From NCBI GenBank assembly GCA_963757265.1, contig CAVWRA010000006.1:2790001-2854000 (forward strand): a stretch of DNA of 64,000 nt. The letters are read 5' to 3'. Positions within the stretch are counted from its first letter, which is position 1; each line of letters begins with the position of its first letter. The DNA comes from CAIVVT01 sp963757265. Its GTDB lineage: Bacteria; Acidobacteriota; Terriglobia; Bryobacterales; Bryobacteraceae. Positions 35,400 through 44,181 of the stretch are shown one piece after another. The notes below the pieces were generated by a model that was not told the DNA's origin, searched no databases, and was given only the letters and a program-made list of their open reading frames with translations. A program made the position numbers and the translations under genes.

Positions 35400-36881
35400 T
35401 CAGGGCGCGGAAGGCGGCTGGCCTCCGCCCGCGGGCTGCTGGTGCGTCTTGATCCAGTCGGCATGGATTCGGGCTTGCTCGTCGTTTCCAGTCATGCGGT
35501 AGATCTTTACCAACAGGTAGTGGGCGGCGCGGAGCGTGTCGGGGTCCTCGGTAATGCGCGCGACCAGTAGGGCGGAATCGGCCGCTTTCCCGGGTTGCTG
35601 TTGGGAGATATAGTCCTTGGCGCGCTCCAGCAGCGCCGGCGTAAAAAGCGGATCCCAGCGCAGGATCTCGTCGAGTAGAGTGTGCGCTTCCACGTCGCGC
35701 TCGCGCATGACCAGAAACTGGTAGTTGAGATAGGCGGATTCGGGGATGTGGTGCTCCAACTTCCGATTGAGATCCAGGGATTTCCGAAAAGCCTCCTCCG
35801 CGGCATCGAAGTGCTTGAGACCCGTTTCCTCGAAACCAATCCGCCCCAGAATCAGCACCCGCAACTCGTCGTCGTGGACGAAGGAAAGCGCCTTGCCCAA
35901 CGCCGCCTCGGCTTCCTCCGGTTTCATCTGGTCCGATAAGCAGCGCCCGTAGTAATACCAGGCGGCGGCATTTCCCGGATCGAGCTCGACCGCGTGCGCC
36001 AGCAGTTCATGGCCCATCTCCAGAATGGAGGCGCGCCTGCCCTTGTCCGTGTCCATCATAATCCGCCCAACGGCGATCAGATCCGCCACATCGTTCGGAT
36101 TCTGCTTGATCTCCAGGAGACGCTGGAGGGTCCTCGTATGCAGCGCCTCGGCGGGAAAAGAGACGATGAGATTCTCAAGCTGTTCCGAATTCGGATAGAC
36201 CTTCGCTGCGCGCTCGCAGATCTCAAGCGCTTTCGGAAGGTCGTGAGCGTCTCTGGCCGCTATGGCCGCGGAGATGTTAGTCTGGAGTGGGCTGCGCGGG
36301 TTGGCGGCCAGGATTCCGTCGAGGAGTTTGGCCGCGGCGGCCGGATCGCCGCTACTCATGAAGGCGCGCGCCAGGACGGCGCGAGTCTCATCGTCGGCCT
36401 GGCCCGATGCCACCAGTGGGCGCAGCAGGGCGACGGCCTTGGCGGCATCTCCCTCGAGATTGTAAACGCGTCCCAGGTCCTTGGCCGCTTCGCTTTGCGA
36501 CCGATCCAGGCGCACCGCCTGTTCCAGTTCTGGACGGGCTTCGGCGATACGGTGGTTGTCGAACAACAGGATCCCCAAGACCGCGTGGCCGTCCGGCGAT
36601 TGCGGCTCCAGCTTCAGGTATGAGCGCAACGCCGCGACCGCCTCCTCCGATTTGCCGAGCTGTGTGTACGATACACCCAGTGCGAAATAGGCTTCGGCAA
36701 AGTCCGGCCGCAAGCGGACGATTTGCTCAAGCGCGCGTGCCGCATCGGCCACTTTGCCGGCCTTCATCAACTCCTCCGCGGCGGCAAAGCTGCGATCGGT
36801 GTCGTTACGCGAAGCGGATGGCGCGCTTTGCGCGGCACAAACGGCGGCTGGGACCAACAACAGCAGAACAAAACGGCGCAT
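35400..36881 (-). CDS. Exported TPR-repeat protein
   Basis: About 493 residues from the ATG at 36881. Signal peptide MRRFVLLLLVPAAVCAAQ, then a solenoid of tetratricopeptide repeats: AAEELMKAGKVADAARALEQ, AYFALGVSYTQLGKSEEAVA, AAAWYYYGRCLSDQMKPEEAEA and others down to ARIHADWIKTHQQ. TPR proteins are scaffolds; here the partner may be the CRTAC1 protein encoded next. A much longer open frame extends upstream past 37000 but overlaps the receptor gene terminator and lacks similarity. A hairpin terminator separates it from the receptor gene, so it likely has its own promoter. Confidence 0.88.
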   Translation of the reverse strand: MRRFVLLLLVPAAVCAAQSAPSASRNDTDRSFAAAEELMKAGKVADAARALEQIVRLRPDFAEAYFALGVSYTQLGKSEEAVAALRSYLKLEPQSPDGHAVLGILLFDNHRIAEARPELEQAVRLDRSQSEAAKDLGRVYNLEGDAAKAVALLRPLVASGQADDETRAVLARAFMSSGDPAAAAKLLDGILAANPRSPLQTNISAAIAARDAHDLPKALEICERAAKVYPNSEQLENLIVSFPAEALHTRTLQRLLEIKQNPNDVADLIAVGRIMMDTDKGRRASILEMGHELLAHAVELDPGNAAAWYYYGRCLSDQMKPEEAEAALGKALSFVHDDELRVLILGRIGFEETGLKHFDAAEEAFRKSLDLNRKLEHHIPESAYLNYQFLVMRERDVEAHTLLDEILRWDPLFTPALLERAKDYISQQQPGKAADSALLVARITEDPDTLRAAHYLLVKIYRMTGNDEQARIHADWIKTHQQPAGGGQPPSAP

Positions 36882-36942
36882 GGACAACCGCTGAGTTGAG
36901 TTCACAGTGCGCACGGGGAGCAGGAATCTGGAGGGAGACATA

Positions 36943-36974
36943 GAAAAAGGGGGAGCGGCGTTGGCCGCTCCCCT
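36943..36974 (-). terminator. Rho-independent terminator of the TonB receptor gene
   Basis: On the minus strand GGGGAGCGGC, loop CAAC, GCCGCTCCCC, then CTTTTT. A perfect 10-bp GC-rich stem followed by a short T run, 27 bp after the receptor stop codon. Confidence 0.9.
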
Positions 36975-37000
36975 TTGGTTGGCCGTTGGTGGAAAAGCTC

Positions 37001-40000
37001 TTAGAAGAAGAGCCTGCCCGAGAGCTGCAGTTGCCTCGGGTTTTGGGCCGAAGACGTGATCAGTCCGAAGTTCGGCAGGTCGGTCTCGACATTGTAGGGA
37101 CCCAATCCGCGGATATTGAGCAGGTTCTGCGCCTCGGCCCGGCATTGTAAATAGACTTTGCCTTCCCGGGCGATTTTAAAGTTCTTCATGAGCGATGCGT
37201 CATAGCTGGTCGCGTGCGGGTTGCGAATCCAGGGATAAATGTTCGGGACATTGCCTGGAGTCAGCGCCACCGCGTCATGGAATCGGGTGATGTCAAACCG
37301 CCGATTCGTCATGCTGCCGAGGTTGGTGCCCCCGCTGCCGACGTCCACCAAAGAGGACACCAACAACGAGTTGGGGTCGCCGGTGTAGGTCGACGGCGTG
37401 ATCGTCTTCATGTCCCCGTCGATAGTGCCAAAAAGGGGCAAGATGCCCTGGTAGCGCGAAGGACTCTCGATGAGCGACATGAACTGGAGCGGCGTGCCGC
37501 TGTGGACAATCCAGATGCCCGCGTACTGCCAACCGCCGACGATTCCGTCGAGGAACTTGCCGCCCAGGCCTTTCGGCGAGCCGAGGAATTTCCGGCCTTG
37601 ACCGAATGGGAACTGGTAGTCGTGGTAGAAGGTCAGCCGGTGAGTCATATCCGACGTGCTGTAGCCGTAAACATCGGCGACGGTCTGGAAAGCTTGCATC
37701 CGCTGGGCGCCCTCGTCCACGTTGGCCGGGCTGCCTACATTGTCGAGCGACTTACTGAAGGTGTAGGTGAAGAGGAACGTCAGGCCCTGGGAGAAGCGCT
37801 TCTGCACCTTCAAGGTGCCGGCGTTGTACATGGACTTGCCGATGTTCTGACCAAACACCTCTATGCCGCCGAAGGCCGGGTTCGAGCGCATCAGGGTGCC
37901 CAGCGGGATGGTCGGCAGAGAAAACGGGTTGATCCCCTGTTCCTGGCCTAGCAGCGGGTTGGCGACCTGTGCCGCGAACACTGTATCGTACTTCGGGTTC
38001 ACCAGGTTCGCCGGGAAGGTCGCAATATTCTGATCCGTGAGCAGGTCGCCGCTATGGTTGCCGTTGTAGCCGACCTCCACAAGGATGTTCGTGGGGAGCT
38101 CCCGCTGAATGCTGAAGTTCCAATTCTGCTCCATCGGAGGATGCTTGTCGATGCTCGTGCCTCCCTGCTCGTAAAAACCGCCAACGGTGTAGTTCAGCGC
38201 GGCATTGGTCCTATTGAAGGGGATGTACTGGGAGGGCAAGTACAGGTGCTGGAGGTCATGAACCTCGGTGCCGTAGTAGCCATTGGCGCGGTCGGGAGGA
38301 TACGGCGAGTTTGCAACGGACTGGTCCGCAACCCAACTGTCCCAATAGTCGCCGGTGGCGGTGAGATACATCATGCCCCAGGAAGCCCGGATGACGGTCT
38401 TGTTGTTGAGCGAGTAAGCGCCCGCCAGGCGCGGAGCGAACTGGAGGGGATGGTACTTGAAAAGAAGGTTACTCGGACATTGCGGAGTGCCGGCGTAGCA
38501 CGGCGCGCCGTTGGGGAAGTGCCCATTGGTGACCCAACTGGGAACCGGGACTGATGCGATCTGGTCGGCGCTTAAACCCGCGGCTTGCAGCGTGCCCGTC
38601 CAACTAAAGTTGGCGGGCAGCGTGTAGGCGCTGGGTGCGTTGAAGTTCCAGGCGTAGATGTCGTTGTGGCGGTCGGTCAGGGGCGTCTCCAGGTCCCAGC
38701 GCAGGCCAAGGTTGAGGGTCAACTTCTTACTCACCTTGAAGTCGTCCTGAATGTAGGAGGCGTAGTAGTCCTGAGCATTGGTCAGAACCAGTCTCGATGT
38801 CTGGCTGGCATCGTCGTCCATGCCGAGCAGCCAAGCGCCCCACGAATCCGCATAGGCGGCGCCGGGGCTCTGATAATTGTGCTGAAGGGTGTTGTCCCAG
38901 CGGCTGTCATTACTCATGACGGTGGGGCTGGCCTGGAAGTCAGCCGGGCCGTACAGCTTTTCCCAGTGATTGTCGTACATGCGCCGGGTTTCGAAGCCGG
39001 TTTTGAAAGTGTGCCGGCGCCAGATCTTGGTCACAGCCATGGTGGCGGTGTAAGTGGTTTGGGCATCGAGACTGGCGACATCCTGGTTCTGCACGCCCGG
39101 GTTATCGCCCCAGCCATTGGCATTCGAGGACCAGACGCGATAGTCGATGCCCCCCGGGGAGCCGCCGCTCAAGGCCATCATGAGCGGGTCGATCGGCCAG
39201 TTGCCCTCGTTGTTCGGGAAGATATAGCCGCTGGTATTGGGATTGTGCATCACCGACCCGCGCGCTTCCACGACCAAGGTCGGCGTCGCCGTCCAGGTCC
39301 AGCCGACCGATCCCTGGAGGGCTCCCGGCCTGACCTGCGCATTCCCCGGATTCAGCTCGTCATACCACCCTGTCGTGCCGCTGTTGTACGTATCGTGATG
39401 AAAACGCACAGTGATGCGGTTATTGGCCGTGAGGTTGTGGTCCATGCGGACTTCCCATTTGTCGTCGTTCGTTTGGGTGGCATTGTACCCGACGTACGCG
39501 TTCTGCTGGGTCCAGCCCGGAGTCGGCGTCCGGTTCGGAGCGGGCATCAAAGCGTCTATGATTTTGGGCAGCGGGTTGATCCGCGCGGCCGGTATTGTCG
39601 TTCCATTGTTGGGAAACAGCGTCAGCTTAACCTGGCAACCCGGTGCGACCAGGCAGGCCGACGATGGCAGCGGTCCGCCCGGATAGCCCGACGTGTTCGG
39701 AAATACCTGAAACGCAACGTCGCCCAGCGGGTCATACATCATCGGACTAGAATGATTGGACATCAGCCCGCTCAAATCGCCGGCCTTGTCGGCCGCCGAC
39801 GCCGCCATGGCCAGGTGGGTTGCCCCGCCCTCGCGGAACTTCACCCCTTCATAATTAAAGAAGAAAAACGTCTTGTTCTTACCGTTGTAGATTTTCGGCA
39901 GAATCACCGGTCCGCCGATCACCCCGCCGTAATCGTTATTGTGGAACTGCACCCGCTTGGCCTTCTGGCCCGCCACGTACGGCGATTGCCAGTTCTGCTC

Positions 40001-40801
40001 CCAGGAATTCGCGTTGAAAAGCTGATTCTTGAAATACTCGAACCCCTGCCCGTGAAACTCGTTGGTGCCACCCCTAGTGACCAGCGTGACCAGCCCGCCG
40101 GAAACGCGGCCATACTCAGCCGGGATGCCATTGGTAATCACCTTGAATTCGTCCACCTGCTCCATCGTCGGCGTGGCGCCGGCGTACATCGCATGGAACT
40201 TGCCCGAATCCACCGAGTTGCCGTCGACCAGGACGTCCATGCCCTGCATCCGGCCGCCGTTGATGCGCACGTCGCTCCCCGGCCCGCCCGCCGGGTTACT
40301 GGCGGTGGGGTTCCCCGAGATGTCACCCGTCAAGCGCAGCAAATTGAGCGGGTCGCGGTCGAGCTGCGGCACGTTTTCGACGGCGAGCGAATTGATGATT
40401 TCACCGATCTGCGCATCCTGCGTGCGCAGCATCGGGGCCTCTCCGGTCACCGTGACGCTGTCACTGACTGCACCGACCTCGAGTGTCAAATCCAGAGTGA
40501 CCTTGCCGGCCACCTCCATGGTGAGGCCCTTGCGTGACAGGGTCTTGAAACCATTGGCCACGACGTTGACCTCATAATTGCCCGGCGGTACCTGGACGAT
40601 GACAAAATCGCCCGTACCCGTTGTCATGGCCTTATACTTTTGGCCGGTTTCCACATTCAGCGCGGTCACTGCCGCCTGGACCACGCGCCCACCCGTGGCG
40701 TCGGAGACCGTACCGCCAAATGTTCCTGTCGTTGTCTGGGCGAGTACCGTTGCGAGACCGCCCAACAAAATGAGAGACGCTAATGCGGCTAACTTACGCA
40801 T
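37001..40801 (-). CDS. Oar-like TonB-dependent receptor
   Basis: About 1266 residues from the ATG at 40801, which follows AAGGAG. Signal peptide (MRKLAALASLILLGGLATVL), then an N-terminal carboxypeptidase-regulatory-like domain (TFGGTVSDATGGRVVQAAVT, VPPGNYEVNVVANGFKTL). A plug domain follows (DVRINGGRMQGMDVLVDGNS, GRVSGGLVTLVTRGGTNEFH), then a long beta-barrel ending in ...SGRLFF, the terminal aromatic typical of outer-membrane barrels. It imports a large substrate, probably an oligosaccharide, with energy from TonB. A promoter and a palindrome lie upstream, and a SorC-family sugar-sensing regulator gene is adjacent, suggesting induction by a phosphorylated sugar. Confidence 0.92.
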   Translation of the reverse strand: MRKLAALASLILLGGLATVLAQTTTGTFGGTVSDATGGRVVQAAVTALNVETGQKYKAMTTGTGDFVIVQVPPGNYEVNVVANGFKTLSRKGLTMEVAGKVTLDLTLEVGAVSDSVTVTGEAPMLRTQDAQIGEIINSLAVENVPQLDRDPLNLLRLTGDISGNPTASNPAGGPGSDVRINGGRMQGMDVLVDGNSVDSGKFHAMYAGATPTMEQVDEFKVITNGIPAEYGRVSGGLVTLVTRGGTNEFHGQGFEYFKNQLFNANSWEQNWQSPYVAGQKAKRVQFHNNDYGGVIGGPVILPKIYNGKNKTFFFFNYEGVKFREGGATHLAMAASAADKAGDLSGLMSNHSSPMMYDPLGDVAFQVFPNTSGYPGGPLPSSACLVAPGCQVKLTLFPNNGTTIPAARINPLPKIIDALMPAPNRTPTPGWTQQNAYVGYNATQTNDDKWEVRMDHNLTANNRITVRFHHDTYNSGTTGWYDELNPGNAQVRPGALQGSVGWTWTATPTLVVEARGSVMHNPNTSGYIFPNNEGNWPIDPLMMALSGGSPGGIDYRVWSSNANGWGDNPGVQNQDVASLDAQTTYTATMAVTKIWRRHTFKTGFETRRMYDNHWEKLYGPADFQASPTVMSNDSRWDNTLQHNYQSPGAAYADSWGAWLLGMDDDASQTSRLVLTNAQDYYASYIQDDFKVSKKLTLNLGLRWDLETPLTDRHNDIYAWNFNAPSAYTLPANFSWTGTLQAAGLSADQIASVPVPSWVTNGHFPNGAPCYAGTPQCPSNLLFKYHPLQFAPRLAGAYSLNNKTVIRASWGMMYLTATGDYWDSWVADQSVANSPYPPDRANGYYGTEVHDLQHLYLPSQYIPFNRTNAALNYTVGGFYEQGGTSIDKHPPMEQNWNFSIQRELPTNILVEVGYNGNHSGDLLTDQNIATFPANLVNPKYDTVFAAQVANPLLGQEQGINPFSLPTIPLGTLMRSNPAFGGIEVFGQNIGKSMYNAGTLKVQKRFSQGLTFLFTYTFSKSLDNVGSPANVDEGAQRMQAFQTVADVYGYSTSDMTHRLTFYHDYQFPFGQGRKFLGSPKGLGGKFLDGIVGGWQYAGIWIVHSGTPLQFMSLIESPSRYQGILPLFGTIDGDMKTITPSTYTGDPNSLLVSSLVDVGSGGTNLGSMTNRRFDITRFHDAVALTPGNVPNIYPWIRNPHATSYDASLMKNFKIAREGKVYLQCRAEAQNLLNIRGLGPYNVETDLPNFGLITSSAQNPRQLQLSGRLFF

Positions 40802-40877
40802 ACTTGACTCCTTTCCCACTCGACCCGTTCTTGGGTACACAAATCCCACAAAAAAATATGAAACTTCCACGCCACCT

Positions 40878-40906
40878 AGCCTATTGCGGACTTCCAGCGC
40901 CGTCAA
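40878..40906 (-). promoter_or_regulatory. Candidate sigma-70-type promoter of the receptor gene
   Basis: On the minus strand TTGACG (40906-40901), a 17-bp spacer, then TAGGCT (40883-40878). It lies about 75 bp before the ATG. The -35 is close to consensus and the -10 is weaker. Confidence 0.5.
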
Positions 40907-40921
40907 TCTTTTTCTTAATGA

Positions 40922-40935
40922 TGAGCAATTGCTCG
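40922..40935. promoter_or_regulatory. Candidate SorC-regulator operator upstream of the receptor promoter
   Basis: TGAGCAATTGCTCG: a 12-bp perfect palindrome GAGCAATTGCTC, 15 bp upstream of the -35. It shares arms TGAGCA/TGCTC with the palindrome at the regulator's own start. Confidence 0.55.
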
Positions 40936-41017
40936 TTTTCTTGTTGTGAAATCGTCCTAAACTTGACTAATTGATGAATAATTAGATCTTAGGAACCGGG
41001 CGCAAAGGGTGGTGGCT

Positions 41018-41992
41018 TCAAGGCCTCAGCAAGTACTGCGCCGTGATGTGATCGGTGATCAGAACGTTGACCAGTTTGCCCGACAGCGCGGCTCGAATCG
41101 CCTCGCGCTTGCTAAATCCGCCGGCGACTCCCGCAACGCGGCGGATTCCCTTGATCTCATCCAATGTGAGGCCGATAATTCGCTCGTCGAATTCTGAAAG
41201 GAACGACCGTCCATCCGCGTCGAAGTATCGCAGATTGATCGAGCCGATCGCACCGTGTGCCTGCAGTTCGTCCAGCGCGGAGGGCTGCATAACCCTCCAG
41301 AAATCCTGCACCACGACCGAGGCGGAGCGACTCGGTCCAATGCCCACGAAAATCATGTCCGCAGTGCGCGCCAGGTCCAGGGTTCGCGCGACATGAGGAT
41401 CACGCAGGAAGGAGTCACGGGCTGCCCGCGTGCCGGCGACGGCGGGTGCCGCGAGGAGAACCGGTTCGGCGTTGAGGGCCTGGGAAAGTCGGGTAACTAG
41501 TTGCAAGGCATACGTTTCTTGTCTCGGATCCCCCAGTCCACCTACCCCCTGGATCACTTTCAAATCGTTCGCATCCAAGTGCGAAGCATGCGGCAATGCG
41601 TTGACCATCCCCAGCAGGGAATTGCCCACGCTGATGACGATCTTGTCATGCGGCCGGATTGCACGCCTCAGATATTCGGCTGCGCCGGCGCCCAGCTCGC
41701 GCGCAATCGTTCCCTGTGACTCATGGTTGACACTCGTCGTGGTTTCGACCACGATGGCCTCGGCGAGTCCAAACCGCTCCTCGAGGCTCCGCTCCAAGTC
41801 CGAGAAAATCCCAATGATCGGGTTGATCAGGATCTGCACGACTGCCTGGTCACGCGCTTCCCGCAGAATCCGCTGAACTGTCTGCCTGGATAGACTCAGC
41901 CGCTGCGCGATCACCCTCTGGTTTAGTCCGTTCTCATAGTAGAGCCGGGCCGCCTTCACGAGCAGTCGTCGTTGGTCTAAGGATCTTAACAT
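41018..41992 (-). CDS. SorC/DeoR-family sugar-binding transcriptional regulator
   Basis: A 324-residue regulator. The N-terminal helix-turn-helix is YENGLNQRVIAQRLSLSRQT (~residues 20-40), followed by the SorC sugar-binding domain: DLERSLEERFGLAEAIVVET, PHDKIVISVGNSLLGMVNAL, DMIFVGIGPSRSASVV and IRRVAGVAGGFSKREAIRAA. SorC proteins bind a phosphorylated sugar and change DNA binding. It lies upstream of the TonB receptor gene on the same strand. A TGAGCA-TT-TGCTCA palindrome immediately precedes its ATG, so it probably represses itself and controls the receptor through the similar site at 40922. Confidence 0.9.
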   Translation of the reverse strand: MLRSLDQRRLLVKAARLYYENGLNQRVIAQRLSLSRQTVQRILREARDQAVVQILINPIIGIFSDLERSLEERFGLAEAIVVETTTSVNHESQGTIARELGAGAAEYLRRAIRPHDKIVISVGNSLLGMVNALPHASHLDANDLKVIQGVGGLGDPRQETYALQLVTRLSQALNAEPVLLAAPAVAGTRAARDSFLRDPHVARTLDLARTADMIFVGIGPSRSASVVVQDFWRVMQPSALDELQAHGAIGSINLRYFDADGRSFLSEFDERIIGLTLDEIKGIRRVAGVAGGFSKREAIRAALSGKLVNVLITDHITAQYLLRP

Positions 41993-41993
41993 T

Positions 41994-42007
41994 TGAGCAT
42001 TTGCTCA
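41994..42007. promoter_or_regulatory. Candidate autoregulatory operator of the SorC-family gene
   Basis: TGAGCATTTGCTCA, a 6-bp-arm palindrome with a 2-bp centre, one base upstream of the regulator's start codon, where bound protein would block transcription or translation start. Confidence 0.5.
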
Positions 42008-42391
42008 GCAATGACCATAGACTCACTGATCGCAGACTGACTTCTATCACGTCCAGGCGCTGTTTTGCAAGCTAAATCCTGCTCGCAGAAGGGGCTCGCC
42101 GGATGCGCCGTCCTCCCCATCGGCACACGCCACGAATGCTACGCGAGGCTCTGAAGCATCGGGCTTTATCAGCGCAGTCCGCAAAGAGGCGACAGGCTGC
42201 GCTCAGCCCCAAACTCTATGCTTTAATGCCGAAAACAGCGAGACTCGCTGTTACGAGCAGCGGGTCTCTGAAAGGCTTTCGCCATGCATCCGCCATTCGC
42301 CGACGGACACACCCCAAAGCGCATCCGCGACTAGCTGTACCTGCCTACCCAATCAGAACAGTAGGTCCTGCGATGGCCCCGAGTGAGCCGG
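42008..42391. other. Intergenic stretch at the left edge of the integrated element
   Basis: No gene supported; the open frame 42103-42486 is low-complexity and overlaps the integrase. It contains one strong palindrome (42234-42252) and otherwise nothing recognised. The boundary of the mobile element probably lies here. Confidence 0.5.
42234..42252. repeat. Perfect short inverted repeat near integrase 3' end
   Basis: AACAGCGAG-A-CTCGCTGTT: 9-bp perfect arms with a single central base, 140 bp beyond the integrase stop codon. It is a candidate recombinase-binding site, or part of a hairpin. Confidence 0.5.
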
Positions 42392-43375
42392 CTATCGGTT
42401 CGCCTTGCGCCTCAAGTACGGCACGTGCAACAACTCCGCCGCTTTCCGTTTTGCCGCTTCACCCCGCCTGTCGTAGCGGGCTGTGATAGTGACATTGGAA
42501 TGGCCGGCGAGTTGTTGTGCCGTCGAGATGTCCGCGCCGGCGTCGAGCAGATCGCTGATGAAGCTCCGTCTCAAATCGTGCGGTGAAAATGACGCCACCC
42601 CTGCTTCGTTCGCCCGTTTTCGCAAGATGTGCAGCACGGCCTGATCAGTCATGCGGTGGATCGTGATCCTGCCGCTCTTGTTGATGTTGCAGAAAAGCGG
42701 GCCGGGATCAGAGCCGCGAACGACCAGCCAATCTTTCAGGGCATCGGCGGAACCGTTCGTTGCATATCCGAGGCGGTCTTTACGTCCTTTGGCTCCACGG
42801 ATCACCAGTTCGCCGGTCTCGATGTTGTAGTCAGCGAGGTCCAGGCTGACACTCTCGGATCGCCGCAGACCTGCACCATACAGGACAGCGATCAGAGCGG
42901 CGTCACGAATTCCGGCCGGAGAGCTATCACTTGCACAGGCCCGCATCAAGGGCACAATTTCGCCAGAAGAAAGCGCACGGCCCCGCGGCAACGTCTGCGA
43001 CTTGATTGTGGGGATGTCAACGGCCCGGTGGAATTCTTCAGCACTCATGTAGCCGAGTCGCCACGCTTCACGCAAAACGCCACGCAGCGCCGCAAGCATT
43101 TTATTGGCGGTGGATGCCTTGTATTTCTCCATCAGCGCAGCCCGAATCGCAGCCGTGTGCTGGTACCGGAGCGCAGCCCAAGGCATCGTCTCAACGTCAA
43201 CTCGGCCGCTAGTGAGCATTCTCGCAATCGTATTCAGGGCTTCACTCATCGTCCGCCGCGAGCCGGAACCAAGGCGGGCGAGGTAAACGTGGGCTGGATG
43301 ACGGTCTGGGGGCAAGGAACGCGGCAGGAGCGCCAGAATTGGATCACTCGAAACGATGATCTCTTGGGTGGTCAT
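42392..43375 (-). CDS. Tyrosine recombinase (XerC/D-like integrase)
   Basis: A 327-residue phage-integrase-family protein with an N-terminal SAM-like domain and a C-terminal catalytic domain. The first catalytic arginine is in LYGAGLRRSESVSLDLADY; the H-x-x-R box is SPHDLRRSFISDLLDAGAD; a later conserved His is in QQLAGHSNVT; the nucleophile tyrosine follows in ITARYDRRG. It would catalyse site-specific recombination of the element it belongs to. A strong promoter with a palindromic site sits directly upstream, implying tight control. It is unrelated in detail to the second integrase at 56216. Confidence 0.92.
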   Translation of the reverse strand: MTTQEIIVSSDPILALLPRSLPPDRHPAHVYLARLGSGSRRTMSEALNTIARMLTSGRVDVETMPWAALRYQHTAAIRAALMEKYKASTANKMLAALRGVLREAWRLGYMSAEEFHRAVDIPTIKSQTLPRGRALSSGEIVPLMRACASDSSPAGIRDAALIAVLYGAGLRRSESVSLDLADYNIETGELVIRGAKGRKDRLGYATNGSADALKDWLVVRGSDPGPLFCNINKSGRITIHRMTDQAVLHILRKRANEAGVASFSPHDLRRSFISDLLDAGADISTAQQLAGHSNVTITARYDRRGEAAKRKAAELLHVPYLRRKANR

Positions 43376-43381
43376 TACATT

Positions 43382-43435
43382 TGAGAATGAGCATTCTCAT
43401 AAGTAATAATACAGGATAAGTTATTGAATTGTCAA
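43382..43435 (-). promoter_or_regulatory. Integrase promoter with overlapping palindromic operator
   Basis: On the minus strand TTGACA (43435-43430), an 18-bp spacer and TATTAT (43411-43406), near consensus. Downstream, covering the expected transcription start, is TGAGAAT-N4-ATTCTCA (43382-43399), a 7-bp-arm palindrome ending six bases before the ATG. This layout suggests repression. Confidence 0.7.
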
Positions 43436-43625
43436 CCATCGCGGGCGTGAGGGCGGTGACGGCCGGGCGAACAGGTCCTTTCGGCGCAGGCGACCTGTCC
43501 ATCGGAAAACCTCGACCGCGGCCCGGGCAGTTGAAAGATCATTCGGATTGGTTATGTTCAGTTGTGGGCGGCCTGGGACAACACTAACCCCGGCGTTTAT
43601 ATGCTGGCTGCCCAAGGCATTCCGG

Positions 43626-43925
43626 TTACGCGCAACGAGGCGGCTGGTAGTCGGTGGCGCTTTCGGCTGGAACCTGGTCGGAACGATCAGCCTCCAACTC
43701 ATCCGCGGCCGACAACACCCGCTTTTTTCTCTCCTCAACGCTGACAGGTACTTGGCCCCAACCTTCGGCGAGACTGTCCAGCGCATACTGGCAGGCCGCG
43801 CGAAGGAACTCTGACCGCGTCCGGATCAGCGTGTCCTGGACCAAAATCAGCGCGCGGTCCATGTCGTCACGCATCTGGCTGGTCATTTTCAGCGTGAGGG
43901 TGTGATCAAATCTCTTGTGCTGCAT
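43626..43925 (-). CDS. Ribbon-helix-helix-like DNA-binding protein
   Basis: A 99-residue protein. HTLTLKMTSQMRDDMDRALI gives a short strand followed by a helix, and RTRSEFLRAACQYALDSLAE the second helix, fitting a CopG/Arc-type fold. The tail (VSVEERKKRVLSAADELEAD) is charged and disordered. Such proteins act as repressors or in plasmid partition and mobilization. The start lies 4 bp from the preceding gene's stop, so the two form a small operon transcribed towards the integrase. It is a candidate binder of the palindrome before the integrase. Confidence 0.65.
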   Translation of the reverse strand: MQHKRFDHTLTLKMTSQMRDDMDRALILVQDTLIRTRSEFLRAACQYALDSLAEGWGQVPVSVEERKKRVLSAADELEADRSDQVPAESATDYQPPRCA

Positions 43926-43929
43926 CTCT

Positions 43930-44181
43930 CTACCGCCCCGCCAGCAGGAATGCCACTGCGCTACTGATATTGAGCAACCGTCGATCGGTGTCGGAGAGTG
44001 TCGCTAAGTTCAAGAGCTCGTGGATGATTCCGGCGATCTGCCCCCGGAGTTGGCGGCGCTTGGTTTCGGGATCACGACTGACGGCCTTTGGTCTGGTCGG
44101 CTTGCGGTTCGAATCAGAAGTATTGATGGCACTGCTGTTTCGGAAGCCCCGTGTATAATCTGCAAAAGTCGCTATTGTCAT
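43930..44181 (-). CDS. Hypothetical 83-residue basic protein
   Basis: The ATG at 44181 follows a GAGG ribosome-binding site. The sequence MTIATFADYTRGFRNSSAIN opens a basic region (RKPTRPKAVSRDPETKRRQL), followed by a helical C-terminus (IIHELLNLATLSDTDRRLLN). No family recognised. It is co-transcribed with the ribbon-helix-helix gene. Upstream, palindromic bits (GCATATGC, CACATGTG at ~44203-44219) may be an operator. Confidence 0.5.
   Translation of the reverse strand: MTIATFADYTRGFRNSSAINTSDSNRKPTRPKAVSRDPETKRRQLRGQIAGIIHELLNLATLSDTDRRLLNISSAVAFLLAGR

Noticed and set aside
38585..40537. Plus-strand 650-residue open frame inside the TonB receptor gene
   Set aside because: Antisense to a well-recognised receptor; no ribosome-binding site and no domain.
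42103..42486. Plus-strand 127-residue open frame next to integrase 1
   Set aside because: Compositionally odd, overlaps the integrase C-terminus antisense, no ribosome-binding site.
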